Program-made: the position numbers and the translations under genes
Assembly: GCF_011516645.4 (NCBI RefSeq)
Contig: NZ_CP088285.1
Span: 4,110,501 to 4,174,500 of the forward strand
DNA length: 64,000 bases
Direction: 5' to 3'
Origin: Bradyrhizobium septentrionale
GTDB lineage: Bacteria > Pseudomonadota > Alphaproteobacteria > Rhizobiales > Xanthobacteraceae
In this document: positions 48,959 through 56,905 of the stretch, piece after piece
Layout of the letters: each line of letters starts with the position of its first letter
Position numbering within the stretch: the first letter of the stretch is position 1
Notes under the pieces: model-generated
The model's database searches: none
What the model saw: only the letters and a program-made list of their open reading frames with translations
Told to the model about the DNA's origin: nothing

Positions 48959-50623
48959 ATGAAGAATCGCATCACCGGCCGTTCGGCATTTCTGGCGCTG
49001 CTGAAGGATGAAGGCGTCACCCATCTGTTCGGCAATCCCGGCACCACCGAACTGCCGATCATGCACGCGCTGAAGGACCATCCTGACCTCACCTATGTGA
49101 TGGCGATGCAGGAGAGCCTGGTGGTCGCGATGGCCGACGGTTTCAGCCGCGCCTCCGGCAAGCTCGTCGCCTGTAACGTCCATGTCGCGCCGGGCCTCGG
49201 CAATGCGATGGGCTCGCTCTACAATGCAAGCTTCACCGGCACGCCGCTGATCCTCACCGCCGGCCAGCAGGAGCAGGGCCACGGCCTGACCGAACCGGTG
49301 CTCTATGGCCCGCTGGTGCAGATGGCGACGCCGCTGGTGAAATGGGCGGTCGAGGTGACGCGGCTGGAAGACCTGCCGCGCATCGTGCGCCGCGCCGCAA
49401 AGATCGCGACCACGCCGCCCACCGGGCCGGTGTTCATCTCGCTGCCCGGCGACATTCTCAATGCCGAGGCCGGCATCGAGCTCGGCCCCTCCACCCGCAT
49501 CGACACGCGCGTCAGGCCGTCGGAGGACTCGCTCAACGCGCTCGCTGCGCGAATCCTGAAAGCGGAGCGTCCGGTGATCGTCGTCGGCGACGAGATCGTG
49601 AAGAGCGATGCGCTGCGTGAGGCTGCCGATCTGGCCGAGACGCTGGGCTGTCCGGCCTGGCAATCGCCGACGCCCTACGGTTCGCATTTCCTCTCCGAAA
49701 GCCCGAGCTTCATGGGCGCGATCGCGCGGCTGCAGAAGGTCGCCCGCGATGTGCTGGCGCCGCACGATCTCTTGATCGCGCTCGGCGGCGATCCCCTGCG
49801 GATGTCGGTCTATAGCGAGGTCGATCCGCTGCCGGACGGGCTCTCGATCGTGCAGGTCGGCCTGGTCGACAACGATCTTGCGCGGAATTACGGCGCCGAG
49901 ATCGCGGTCAAGGCCGACGTCAAGGAAACGCTGCGCGCGCTGGTGCCGGCGTTGAAGGAGCTTGGCGGCGGCGCGCTGGAGACGCGCGCGAAGCAGGGCC
50001 TCGCGGCGCTCGCACCTAAGAACTGGGCGGCGAAGCGCAAGGCGCTGGTCGAGCAGATCTCGAAGGCGAGCCAGAAATCGCCGATCGATCCGGACTGGCT
50101 GGCGCTGCAGGTCGTGGAAGCGATGCCCGACAATGCGATCCTGGTCGACGAGGGCCTGACCTCATCGCGGCAGATCATCGGCTTGCGGCCGCATCGCGAC
50201 CGCTACGGCTATCACGCGCTCGCCTCCGGCGGCATCGGCTGGGGCCTGCCGGCCGCGGTCGGCGTCAGCCTCGCCAATCCGCAGCGCCCGGTGGTGTGCT
50301 ATTCCGGCGACGGCTCGTCGATGTATTCAATCCAGTCGCTGTGGACCGCGGCTAACCACAAGCTGCCGCTGAACTTCGTGATCGTGAATAATGGCGGCTA
50401 CCGCATCATCAAGCAGCGCCTGCTCGCCTTCCATGGCGACGACAATTATGTCGGTATGGATTTCATCGATCCGCCGGTCGATTTCACCGGCGTCGCGCGC
50501 TCGCTCGGGCTCGAGGCGATCAAGGTCACCGACCCGCAGGAGCTGAACGGCGTGATGAAGTCGGCGTGCAGCAGGCCCGGCGCGAAGTTGATCGAGGTGG
50601 TGGTGAGCAATTCGGTGAATTAA
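48959..50623 (+). CDS. Thiamine-diphosphate enzyme, benzoylformate-decarboxylase-like
   Basis: 554 residues from ATG 48959 (CGGAGGGAAC ahead). Three-domain ThDP-dependent fold: N-terminal GNPGTTELP and Glu52 (QES, cofactor activation), His75 in CNVHVAPGLGNAMG (equivalent to the His70 region of BFD), a middle FAD-type-like domain, and the cofactor site GDGSSMYSIQ...VNNGGYR at about 450-485. The HxxxGxGN pattern points to mandelate-pathway benzoylformate decarboxylase or related carboligases and away from acetolactate synthase. No mandelate genes nearby; the substrate is inferred. Confidence 0.85.
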   Translation: MKNRITGRSAFLALLKDEGVTHLFGNPGTTELPIMHALKDHPDLTYVMAMQESLVVAMADGFSRASGKLVACNVHVAPGLGNAMGSLYNASFTGTPLILTAGQQEQGHGLTEPVLYGPLVQMATPLVKWAVEVTRLEDLPRIVRRAAKIATTPPTGPVFISLPGDILNAEAGIELGPSTRIDTRVRPSEDSLNALAARILKAERPVIVVGDEIVKSDALREAADLAETLGCPAWQSPTPYGSHFLSESPSFMGAIARLQKVARDVLAPHDLLIALGGDPLRMSVYSEVDPLPDGLSIVQVGLVDNDLARNYGAEIAVKADVKETLRALVPALKELGGGALETRAKQGLAALAPKNWAAKRKALVEQISKASQKSPIDPDWLALQVVEAMPDNAILVDEGLTSSRQIIGLRPHRDRYGYHALASGGIGWGLPAAVGVSLANPQRPVVCYSGDGSSMYSIQSLWTAANHKLPLNFVIVNNGGYRIIKQRLLAFHGDDNYVGMDFIDPPVDFTGVARSLGLEAIKVTDPQELNGVMKSACSRPGAKLIEVVVSNSVN

Positions 50624-50650
50624 GTTTTTGCCGCGCGCTCAATTTATCAC

Positions 50651-50752
50651 CGTCACCCTGAGGAGCGCGTAGCGCGTCTCGAAGGGTCGACGGCCCCGCC
50701 GGTGGCCGTGCATCCTTCGAGGCTCGCAAGAGCTCGCACCTCAGGATGACGG
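50651..50752. repeat. CGTCATCC...GGATGACG element, copy 2
   Basis: CGTCACCCTGAGGAGCGCGT, then CTTCGAGGCTCGCAAGAGCT, then CTCAGGATGAC; same terminal inverted ends as the copy at 38286-38415. Confidence 0.75.
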
Positions 50753-50772
50753 GCTGGGCAGATGTGCGTGAC

Positions 50773-50863
50773 CCGTTATTGCGAGGAGCGAAGCGACGAA
50801 GCGATCCAGAGTGCTGCATACGACGCGGAGCGATGGGTTGCTTCGCTTCGCTCGCAATGACGG
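50773..50863. repeat. CGTTATTGCGAGGAGCGAAGC element, copy 2
   Basis: CCGTTATTGCGAGGAGCGAA, an interior with GATCCAGAGTGCTGCAT, then GTTGCTTCGCTTCGCTCGCA and ATGACGG. Inverted-ended relative of 47696-47782; lies directly before the LLM oxidoreductase stop. Confidence 0.72.
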
Positions 50864-50869
50864 AGACGA

Positions 50870-52255
50870 TCACTCCGCGGCAGCACTCCGCTTCACGCGG
50901 TACCGGCTCGCCGGATGCGTCGCGTCGAGCCTTGCACGCCCCGCGCCGAACAGCTTCTCGCGCAGCGTGCCTTTCGCATACTCGCGCTTGTAGCGGCCGC
51001 GCTTCGTCAGCTCCGGCACCAGCATGTCGGCAATATCCTCGAAATCGCCGGGCGAGATCGCGAAGGCGACGTTGAGGCCGTCGACATCGGTGTCCTCGAA
51101 CCACTGCTCGATCTTGTCGGCGACCTGCTCCGGCGAGCCGACCACCACCGGGCCGGCGCCGCCGATGCCGACGTGCTCGGCAACCTCGCGCACAGTCCAG
51201 ACCCGATCAGGATCGGCGCGGGTGACATTGTCCATCGCGGAGCGGCCGGCGTCGTTCTGCACATGCCGCACCTCCTGGTCGAGCGAATAGGTCGAGAAGT
51301 CGACGCCGGTCCAGCCCGACATCAGCGCCAGCGCGCCCTCATGGCTGATATGGCTGCGATACTCGGCATACTTCGCCTTGGCTTCGGCCTCGGTCGGCGC
51401 GACCACGACGCACATCATCGAGAACATCAGGATCTCGGCCGGGTTGCGGCCCTTCTCGGCGGCGAGCTCGCGGATCGCCGAGACCCGCGGGCCGATCACC
51501 TTGGCGGATGGTCCCGACATGAACACGCATTCGGCGTGCTCGGCGGCGAATTGCCGGCCGCGCGGCGAGGTGCCGGCCTGGTAGAGCACCGGCGTGCGCT
51601 GCGGCGACGGCTCCGACAGATGGATCGCGTTGAGCCGGTAGTTGCTGCCTTCGTGCTGGACGCGATGCACCTTCGCAGGGTCGGTGAAGATGCCGCGCGC
51701 GACGTCGCGGATCGCGGCGTCGTCCTCCCAGCTGCCTTCCCAGAGCTTGTAGACCAGCTCCATATATTCGTCGGCGAGCTCGTAGCGGTCGTCGTGTGCG
51801 GTCTGCTTGTCCTTGCCGGCGCCGCGCGCGGCGGAATCGAGATAGCCGGTCACCACGTTCCAGCCGACCCGGCCGCCGGTCAGATGGTCGAGCGTCGACA
51901 TCCGCCGCGCGAACGGGTAGGGCGGCTCGAAGGAGAGATTGCTGGTGACGCCGAAGCCGAGATTTTCGGTCACCGCGGCCATCGCCGGGATCAGCATCAG
52001 CGGTTCGTTGGCCGGGGTCTGCGCCGCGTTGCGCAGCGCCGCATCCGGATTGCCCGCATAGACGTCATAGACGCCGAGCACGTCGGCGAGGAACAGCCCG
52101 TCGAACCGGCCGCGCTCCAGCGTCTTCGCCAGATCGGTCCAGTAGGACAGTCTGTTGTAATCCTTGGTGCGGTCGCGCGGATGGGTCCACAGCCCCGGCG
52201 ACTGATGCGCCACGCAATTCATGGCAAAGGCGTTGAGCCGGATTTGCTTTGTCAT
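50870..52255 (-). CDS. LLM-class flavin monooxygenase, NtaA/SnaA/DszA type
   Basis: 461 residues from ATG 52255; longer frames to 53113 read through the divergent M20 gene. Luciferase-like TIM barrel: RLNAFAMNCVAHQSPGLWTH at the start, then DGLFLADVLGVYDVYAGNPD, and YQAGTSPRGRQFAAEHAECV, typical of the nitrilotriacetate/sulfonate/dibenzothiophene-sulfone branch that uses FMNH2 from a separate reductase. Likely splits C-N or C-S bonds of a xenobiotic or S/N source. Divergent from an M20 hydrolase, 225 bp away; no flavin reductase gene adjacent. Confidence 0.88.
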   Translation of the reverse strand: MTKQIRLNAFAMNCVAHQSPGLWTHPRDRTKDYNRLSYWTDLAKTLERGRFDGLFLADVLGVYDVYAGNPDAALRNAAQTPANEPLMLIPAMAAVTENLGFGVTSNLSFEPPYPFARRMSTLDHLTGGRVGWNVVTGYLDSAARGAGKDKQTAHDDRYELADEYMELVYKLWEGSWEDDAAIRDVARGIFTDPAKVHRVQHEGSNYRLNAIHLSEPSPQRTPVLYQAGTSPRGRQFAAEHAECVFMSGPSAKVIGPRVSAIRELAAEKGRNPAEILMFSMMCVVVAPTEAEAKAKYAEYRSHISHEGALALMSGWTGVDFSTYSLDQEVRHVQNDAGRSAMDNVTRADPDRVWTVREVAEHVGIGGAGPVVVGSPEQVADKIEQWFEDTDVDGLNVAFAISPGDFEDIADMLVPELTKRGRYKREYAKGTLREKLFGAGRARLDATHPASRYRVKRSAAAE

Positions 52256-52409
52256 TGTCGAAACCTTGAGCGCCGCTTCGATTGCTGCCCGGTCAGATGC
52301 GGGCGTCCCTGCATCAACTTGTTGCGACTTCCCTCGTTTTGGCAAGGCCCATTCGCATTTGGTGCCCTTCCGGTCGTGATCCGATCCCGATAGGTTGCGC
52401 CTCTCCAGA

Positions 52410-52453
52410 GCATGATCCGGATGTGCAACACGGCTGTCCGGCGGGATCATGCC
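52410..52453. repeat. GCATGATCCGG...GATCATGC hairpin element, copy 3 (diverged)
   Basis: GCATGATCCGGATGTGCAAC and CTGTCCGGCGGGATCATGCC; ends GCATGATC/GATCATGC as in copies 1 and 2 but with an altered centre. It lies 28 bp before the M20 start. Confidence 0.6.
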
Positions 52454-52480
52454 AAGAGGCGACCGGACGAAGGAACAATC

Positions 52481-53866
52481 ATGGCGACACGGGCCGACGC
52501 AATCGCAACGGTGCGAGAGCATTTTCAATCGGGACAGTTCGTGCAGGAGCTCGACCGCAGGGTCGGCTACCAGACCGAGAGCCTGAATGCCGACAAGGCC
52601 GATGCGCTGCGCGCCTATCTGGTCGAGAATCTTCAGCCGGCCTTCGCCGAGCTCGATTTCAAGACCCGGCTGATCGAATCGCCGACCGGCCGCGGGCCCT
52701 ATCTGATCGCCGACTACCAGGAAGATGCGGCGCGGCCGACTGTGCTGACCTATGGTCACGGCGACGTCGTCGACGGCATGGTCGGCGAATGGCGCGACGG
52801 GCTCAATCCCTGGCAGACCACGGTCAAGGGCGATCGTGTCTATGGCCGCGGCACTGCCGACAACAAGGGTCAGCACTCGATCAACATGGCCGCGCTGCGC
52901 GCGGTGAAGCAGGCGCGCGGCGGCAAGCTCGGCTTCAACGCCAAATTCATCATCGAGACCGGCGAGGAGATCGGCTCGCCCGATCTGCGCGAGGTCTGCG
53001 AGGCGCATCGCGAGGAGCTGAAGGCCGATCTGTTCATTGCCTCCGACGGGCCGCGGCTGTCGGCGGAGCGGCCGACCATCTTCCTCGGCTGCCGCGGCGG
53101 CAACCGCATCCATCTCGACGTTAACTTACGCGATGGCGGCAATCATTCCGGCAATTGGGGCGGCGTGCTGGCCAATCCCGCCACGATCCTGGTCAATGCG
53201 ATCGCGAGCCTGGTCGACGGCAAGGGCCGCATGAAGCTCGAGATCCTCAAACCCCCGCCGATCTCCAACCGCGTCCGCGCCGCGCTCGCCGACGTCAAGG
53301 TCGAGCCGACGGCGGACGAACCTCAGCTCGCGGAGGATTGGGGCGAGGAGGGCCTGACCGCGGCCGAGCGGCTCTATGCCTGGAACACGCTGGAAGTGCT
53401 GGCGATGTCGTCGGGCAATATCGACAAACCGGCCAATGCCATTCCCGGCAAGGCGAACGCGGTGCTGCAGCTCCGTTTCGTGGTCGGCACGAGATATCTC
53501 GAAGTGATCGATGGGGTGCGCGACTATCTGCACAACAACGGTTTCCCGATGGTCGAGGTCTCCGGCGCGCAGCGCTTTGGCGCCTCGCGCACCGACATGG
53601 ACAGCCCGTGGATCGACTGGGCGGCCAACTCGATCCGCACCACCACCGGCAAGGCGCCGGCGGTGCTGCCGAACTTCGGCGGCTCGCTGCCGAACGACGT
53701 GTTCTCCGAAGGTCTCGGCCTGCCGACGATCTGGGTGCCGCATTCCTATCCGGGCTGCTCGCAGCATGCCCCCGACGAGCACATCCTGCTGCCGGTGACC
53801 GAGGAGGCGCTGACCATCATGGCCGGCCTGTTCTGGGATCTCGGCGAGACGCCGCGCAAGGGTTGA
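52481..53866 (+). CDS. M20-family metallopeptidase/amidohydrolase
   Basis: 461 residues from ATG 52481 (GACGAAGGAACAATC ahead). M20 dinuclear zinc hydrolase: first His in VLTYGHGDVVDG, bridging Asp in RVYGRGTADNKGQH, catalytic Glu in FIIETGEEIGSPD, and C-terminal His region HSYPGCSQHAPDEH. The family includes carboxypeptidase, dipeptidase and succinyl-diaminopimelate desuccinylase types. Divergent from the flavin monooxygenase, so the pair may hydrolyse and oxidise one amide-linked compound. IclR gene follows downstream on the same strand after 344 bp. Confidence 0.9.
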   Translation: MATRADAIATVREHFQSGQFVQELDRRVGYQTESLNADKADALRAYLVENLQPAFAELDFKTRLIESPTGRGPYLIADYQEDAARPTVLTYGHGDVVDGMVGEWRDGLNPWQTTVKGDRVYGRGTADNKGQHSINMAALRAVKQARGGKLGFNAKFIIETGEEIGSPDLREVCEAHREELKADLFIASDGPRLSAERPTIFLGCRGGNRIHLDVNLRDGGNHSGNWGGVLANPATILVNAIASLVDGKGRMKLEILKPPPISNRVRAALADVKVEPTADEPQLAEDWGEEGLTAAERLYAWNTLEVLAMSSGNIDKPANAIPGKANAVLQLRFVVGTRYLEVIDGVRDYLHNNGFPMVEVSGAQRFGASRTDMDSPWIDWAANSIRTTTGKAPAVLPNFGGSLPNDVFSEGLGLPTIWVPHSYPGCSQHAPDEHILLPVTEEALTIMAGLFWDLGETPRKG

Positions 53867-53886
53867 TGGGCGGCGCGCATTTTCCC

Positions 53887-54017
53887 CGTCATCCTGAGGA
53901 GCGGCGTCAGCCGCGTCTCGAAGGATCGACGGCCACCAGCGGGGCCGTGCATCCTTTGAGGCTCGCAAGAGCTCGCACCTCCAGCGACAAAGGCGAAGCC
54001 TTTGCGCGGGGATGACG
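53887..54017. repeat. CGTCATCC...GGATGACG element, copy 3
   Basis: CGTCATCCTGAGGAGCGGCG to GCGCGGGGATGACG, with CGACAAAGGCGAAGCCTTTG in the right part (also in copy 1). Same family as 38286-38415. Confidence 0.78.
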
Positions 54018-54110
54018 CAGATTTCGTGCCACGAAATTCAATTGTCGCTGATGCTGCACAGCAGCGTAGATAGTCGAAATCAAAGTTTCATCTGACGAAA
54101 GTATACGATG

Positions 54111-54153
54111 TCCGGCGAGCGTCATCCGTTTTAGGATGACGCTTCGCCGGACG
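54111..54153. other. Long near-perfect hairpin upstream of IclR gene
   Basis: Left arm 54111-54128 (GTCCGGCGAGCGTCATCC), loop GTTTTA, right arm 54135-54153 (GGATGACGCTTCGCCGGAC). The arms match over 18 bp with one extra A. It lies 58 bp before the IclR start and might be an attenuator or a mobile palindrome; the inner CGTCATCC/GGATGACG equals the ends of the nearby repeat family. Confidence 0.7.
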
Positions 54154-54210
54154 CGTTCCATTGGTCGTGTCCGGTTCAGAATTCGGATTGAGGGCAAGGA
54201 AGGCCAGGGC

Positions 54211-55056
54211 ATGAACGCCTCCACGACTGCGACCGCACGGACCAGCCGCAAGAGGCCACCGCCGGAGCCGGGCCAACCCGACAAGTTCAACGCGATCCAG
54301 AAGGTCTGCGCGATCCTGCGCGTGCTGGCGCAGCGCTCGCCGCTGCGGCTCACTGATATCGCCGACACCACCTCGCTGAACAAGGCGACCGCGCTACGCA
54401 TCCTCAACTCGCTGATCGAGGAAGGTTTTGTCTCCAGGGTCGCCGGCGCCAAGACCTATGAGCTCGGTCAGGAGGCGCGGGTGATGGCGGTCGGCGCGCG
54501 CCGTTCGGTCGACATCGCCGAGCTGGCGCAGCCGAGCCTGTTGCGGCTGTCCGAGCGCTCCGCCGACACGGCGCTGTTGTCGGTGCGCTCCGGCGTCGAG
54601 GCGCTTTATCTGGCGCGCTCGGTCGGCAGCCATCCGCTGCAGCCGAATTATCTGCAGATCGGCAGCCGCCGTTCGCTCGGCGTCGGTGCCGGCGCGCTCG
54701 CGCTGCTGGTCTGGCTGCCGGACGCCGAGATCGAGGCCGTGATCGAGGTGATCGTGCCGCGGCTGGCGAAATCGCCGCGCATTACCCCAAAGTTCCTGCG
54801 CGAGCGGATCGCCGTGGCGCGCAAGGCCGGCCACACCGTGCTGATCGACGCCGCATTCCCGGGCATGGGCGGCGTCGGCGTCCCCGTCCGCGACGATGCC
54901 GGCGAGGTGGTCGCCGCGCTCTCGATTGGCGCCGCATCCGACCGCATCCGCCGCCGCGAGGGCGAACTCGCCGACATGCTGAAGAAGGAAGCCCAAGTGC
55001 TGGCCCGCGCGATGGCCCAGGCGCCGAAGAACGGGCGTGTGGTGAAGGCGGGTTAA
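54211..55056 (+). CDS. IclR-family transcriptional regulator
   Basis: 281 residues from ATG 54211 with AAGGAAGGCCAGGGC ahead. Winged HTH at about 28-90 (ILRVLAQRSPLRLTDIADTT, then NKATALRILNSLIEEGFVSR) and the C-terminal GAF-like effector domain (LQIGSRRSLGVGAGALALLV; IDAAFPGMGGVGVPVRDDAG). IclR proteins usually regulate a neighbouring catabolic or transport gene set: candidates are the M20 gene upstream or the GST/transport block downstream. Confidence 0.9.
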   Translation: MNASTTATARTSRKRPPPEPGQPDKFNAIQKVCAILRVLAQRSPLRLTDIADTTSLNKATALRILNSLIEEGFVSRVAGAKTYELGQEARVMAVGARRSVDIAELAQPSLLRLSERSADTALLSVRSGVEALYLARSVGSHPLQPNYLQIGSRRSLGVGAGALALLVWLPDAEIEAVIEVIVPRLAKSPRITPKFLRERIAVARKAGHTVLIDAAFPGMGGVGVPVRDDAGEVVAALSIGAASDRIRRREGELADMLKKEAQVLARAMAQAPKNGRVVKAG

Positions 55057-55165
55057 GCTGGCGCCGCCGCTCTGCTTCGCCTCTGCCCGCGCGTCAAGCA
55101 AACCCGCGCACGGTCGGCGTCGCGCCCTCTAAGGATGACGGAATTGGTTTACTCAGCTTGCTCAG

Positions 55166-55271
55166 TGTCATCACCCGCGCATGCGGGTGATCCAGTATTC
55201 CAGAGACGGTCGTGCTTGAGCCGATAGGCCGCGGCGTACTGGGTCGCCCGGTCGAGCCGGGCGACGACAGC
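55166..55271. repeat. TCATCACCCGCGCATGCGGGTGA element
   Basis: TCACCCGCGCATGCGGGTGA forms a perfect 20-bp palindrome at 55170-55189 inside a longer element that ends GGTCGAGCCGGGCGACGACA. The pattern (TGATCCAGTATTCCAGAGAC in the middle) is known to me from Bradyrhizobium intergenic repeats; here it is seen once. Confidence 0.65.
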
Positions 55272-55317
55272 AGTGGATGAGGACAAAACTTCACATCCTC
55301 TCAGGAACACAAGCGGT

Positions 55318-56214
55318 TCAGTCGAGGCGATGCAGCCGGCCGCCGGTCGTCGGCAGGTGGACCACGACGGCGCCGACCAGCGGATTTTCCAGCTGGATCG
55401 ACACCCGCTGCGGGTCCTGCGCGACCAGTCTGCCCGCGATCGGCGGCGAATTGGCGTCGTTGATCTGGTAGCTCACGGGTGCGCCGCCAACGGCCGCGGA
55501 GACCGGAGCTTCGCGGGCTATTCTGAGCGCGTCGTCCTTGCCGATGTCATGGCGTATGCCGTGTCCGATCGCGCGCATTCTCGCCTCCCAGGCGCGCAGG
55601 CCCGGATGCTGGTCCAGCAACGCTGTCGTCCGTCCCTTGCCCCAGCGGATGAACGCGACATTGTGGAAGACTTCAAGATCGGCTGCACTCGGCTGCTCGC
55701 CCGCCAGAAAGGCATTGCCGTTCTCCAGCTGCATCTCCAGCAGCCGCAAGTGCCGATGCAGCGCGTCGGTCAAGCCGGGTATTGCCGCGCGGAACGCTTC
55801 GGGATCGAACGGCCGGCCCCGCAGGGCCGAGCGGTCGGCGATGAAGGCCTCGCTGACATCCCAATCTCCTGAGAACAGCAGGCCCACGACGGTCGGAAAC
55901 AGCTTCTCGTCCGCCCACAGACGATAGGTCTCCGCGGTGGCTCGGCCGCATGCAAAGATCGACGGAGCGGGAAAGCGGCGCTCGATCTCGTCCAGAATGA
56001 GTTCGCTGTCGCAATAGACGTCGCTGCCGATCTGCAGCACCGGGATGCGGCGGTATCCTCCAGTCAGCGCGATCAGTTCCGGCTTGGGCATGATCGACGG
56101 CTGGTTGCAGGCCCACCAGGTGAGGCCCTTGAGGCCGAGCGCGCCGCGGATTTTTTCGGAGTACGGCGAGATGTCGTATTGGTGAAGAATCAGTGCGTTT
56201 TGATCGGCCGTCAT
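55318..56214 (-). CDS. Glutathione S-transferase family protein
   Basis: 298 residues from ATG 56214, sharing ATGA with the stop of the fragment upstream. Thioredoxin-like N-domain (LHQYDISPYSEKIRGALGLK, then TGGYRRIPVLQIGSDVYCDS) and a long helical C-domain with an extra C-terminal extension (residues about 225-298) beyond the classical fold. The Tyr/Ser-type active residue is probably in DISPYS. The extension includes VSYQINDANSPPIAGRLVAQ, of unknown function. Opposite strand from the alpha/beta hydrolase block. Confidence 0.85.
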   Translation of the reverse strand: MTADQNALILHQYDISPYSEKIRGALGLKGLTWWACNQPSIMPKPELIALTGGYRRIPVLQIGSDVYCDSELILDEIERRFPAPSIFACGRATAETYRLWADEKLFPTVVGLLFSGDWDVSEAFIADRSALRGRPFDPEAFRAAIPGLTDALHRHLRLLEMQLENGNAFLAGEQPSAADLEVFHNVAFIRWGKGRTTALLDQHPGLRAWEARMRAIGHGIRHDIGKDDALRIAREAPVSAAVGGAPVSYQINDANSPPIAGRLVAQDPQRVSIQLENPLVGAVVVHLPTTGGRLHRLD

Positions 56215-56327
56215 GACCTGCTCTCTTTCGGCCTGGTTGCGGCCTGGGCGAAGTGCGCGCCCTTCTCGCGGAGAGCGATCCTGATCGTCTGTGCGAGCGG
56301 CGAAAGCGGATGCTGATACAGGATCAT
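56211..56327 (-). pseudogene. N-terminal fragment of a second GST
   Basis: From ATG 56327 a 38-residue frame begins MILYQHPLSPLAQTIRIALR, then EKGAHFAQAATRP, which matches the start of GST N-terminal domains (beta1 plus the active Ser/Pro turn plus helix 1). The stop at 56211 overlaps the next GST start by 4 bp. The rest of the domain is absent, so it is a deletion remnant joined to the intact GST. Upstream codons give no continuation. Confidence 0.62.
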
Positions 56328-56539
56328 TTTGTGGGGCCGTGCGGGGCACAGCCATCCTACGCTGCTCAGGTCACGGCGAACAAGGCGTGCGGGGAGGGCG
56401 CGGAGGTCCGCGCCATGGACTCGCAAGCCGCGTTTGGTCAAGCGAATAATCCAGGGAACCCAAGGGCATCGGTGCCTTGCGGGATCGCGCGCTTGCCGTC
56501 ATCATGGCGGCGCCCCGCTGCAGGAACGCCGCCCGACAG
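56328..56539. other. Gap between GST remnant and the 56540 gene
   Basis: GC-rich sequence without a credible complete gene. It probably contains divergent promoters; no dyad of note was seen. Confidence 0.35.
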
Positions 56540-56905
56540 ATGACGCTATCGCCTGACGCCAATGCACCTTCGCTGGTCTCGCGCGGCCGGCTGCTCGATT
56601 GCGATTGCCTGATCGGGCCGATGGCGCGGCCGTTTCATGCTGCGATCCGCGGCGGCCGCATCGTCGAGCTCACGCCGTCGCCGCTCCTGATGCGCTCGTG
56701 GCGCTTCTCCTATCGTGCGACGCCGCAGGCCTGGGCTGCGCATTGGCAGGCCGAGCCGAAACCCGGCTGGCACGATCTGCTGGCGCTGACCAAGCGCGGC
56801 GAGGCGGTGCTGGAAGGCGATCTGCATCCCTTCATCGCGCATCTGCAATATTTCAAGGACCTGCTGGCGCTGCCGCGGCAGCATTTTGCGGCGGCCGCCT
56901 CATGA
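56540..56905 (+). CDS. Conserved-type protein upstream of alpha/beta hydrolase (121 aa)
   Basis: 121 residues from ATG 56540. Soluble, with a central CDCLIGPMARPFHAAIRGGR and tryptophan-rich RATPQAWAAHWQAEPKPGWH. The pattern (HDLLALTKRGEAVLEGDLHP, then FIAHLQYFKDLLALPRQ) may be an SCP2-like or transport-associated fold, but I do not recognise it securely. It overlaps the hydrolase by 4 bp (ATGA), so they act together. Confidence 0.68.
   Translation: MTLSPDANAPSLVSRGRLLDCDCLIGPMARPFHAAIRGGRIVELTPSPLLMRSWRFSYRATPQAWAAHWQAEPKPGWHDLLALTKRGEAVLEGDLHPFIAHLQYFKDLLALPRQHFAAAAS

Larger units (their letters stand above)
53867..54210. other. 344-bp gap with repeat and long hairpin
   Basis: Holds the repeat copy at 53887-54017, an AT-richer segment (GAAATCAAAGTTTC at 54077-54090 is an imperfect dyad), and the long hairpin at 54111-54153. 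No gene. Confidence 0.6.
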
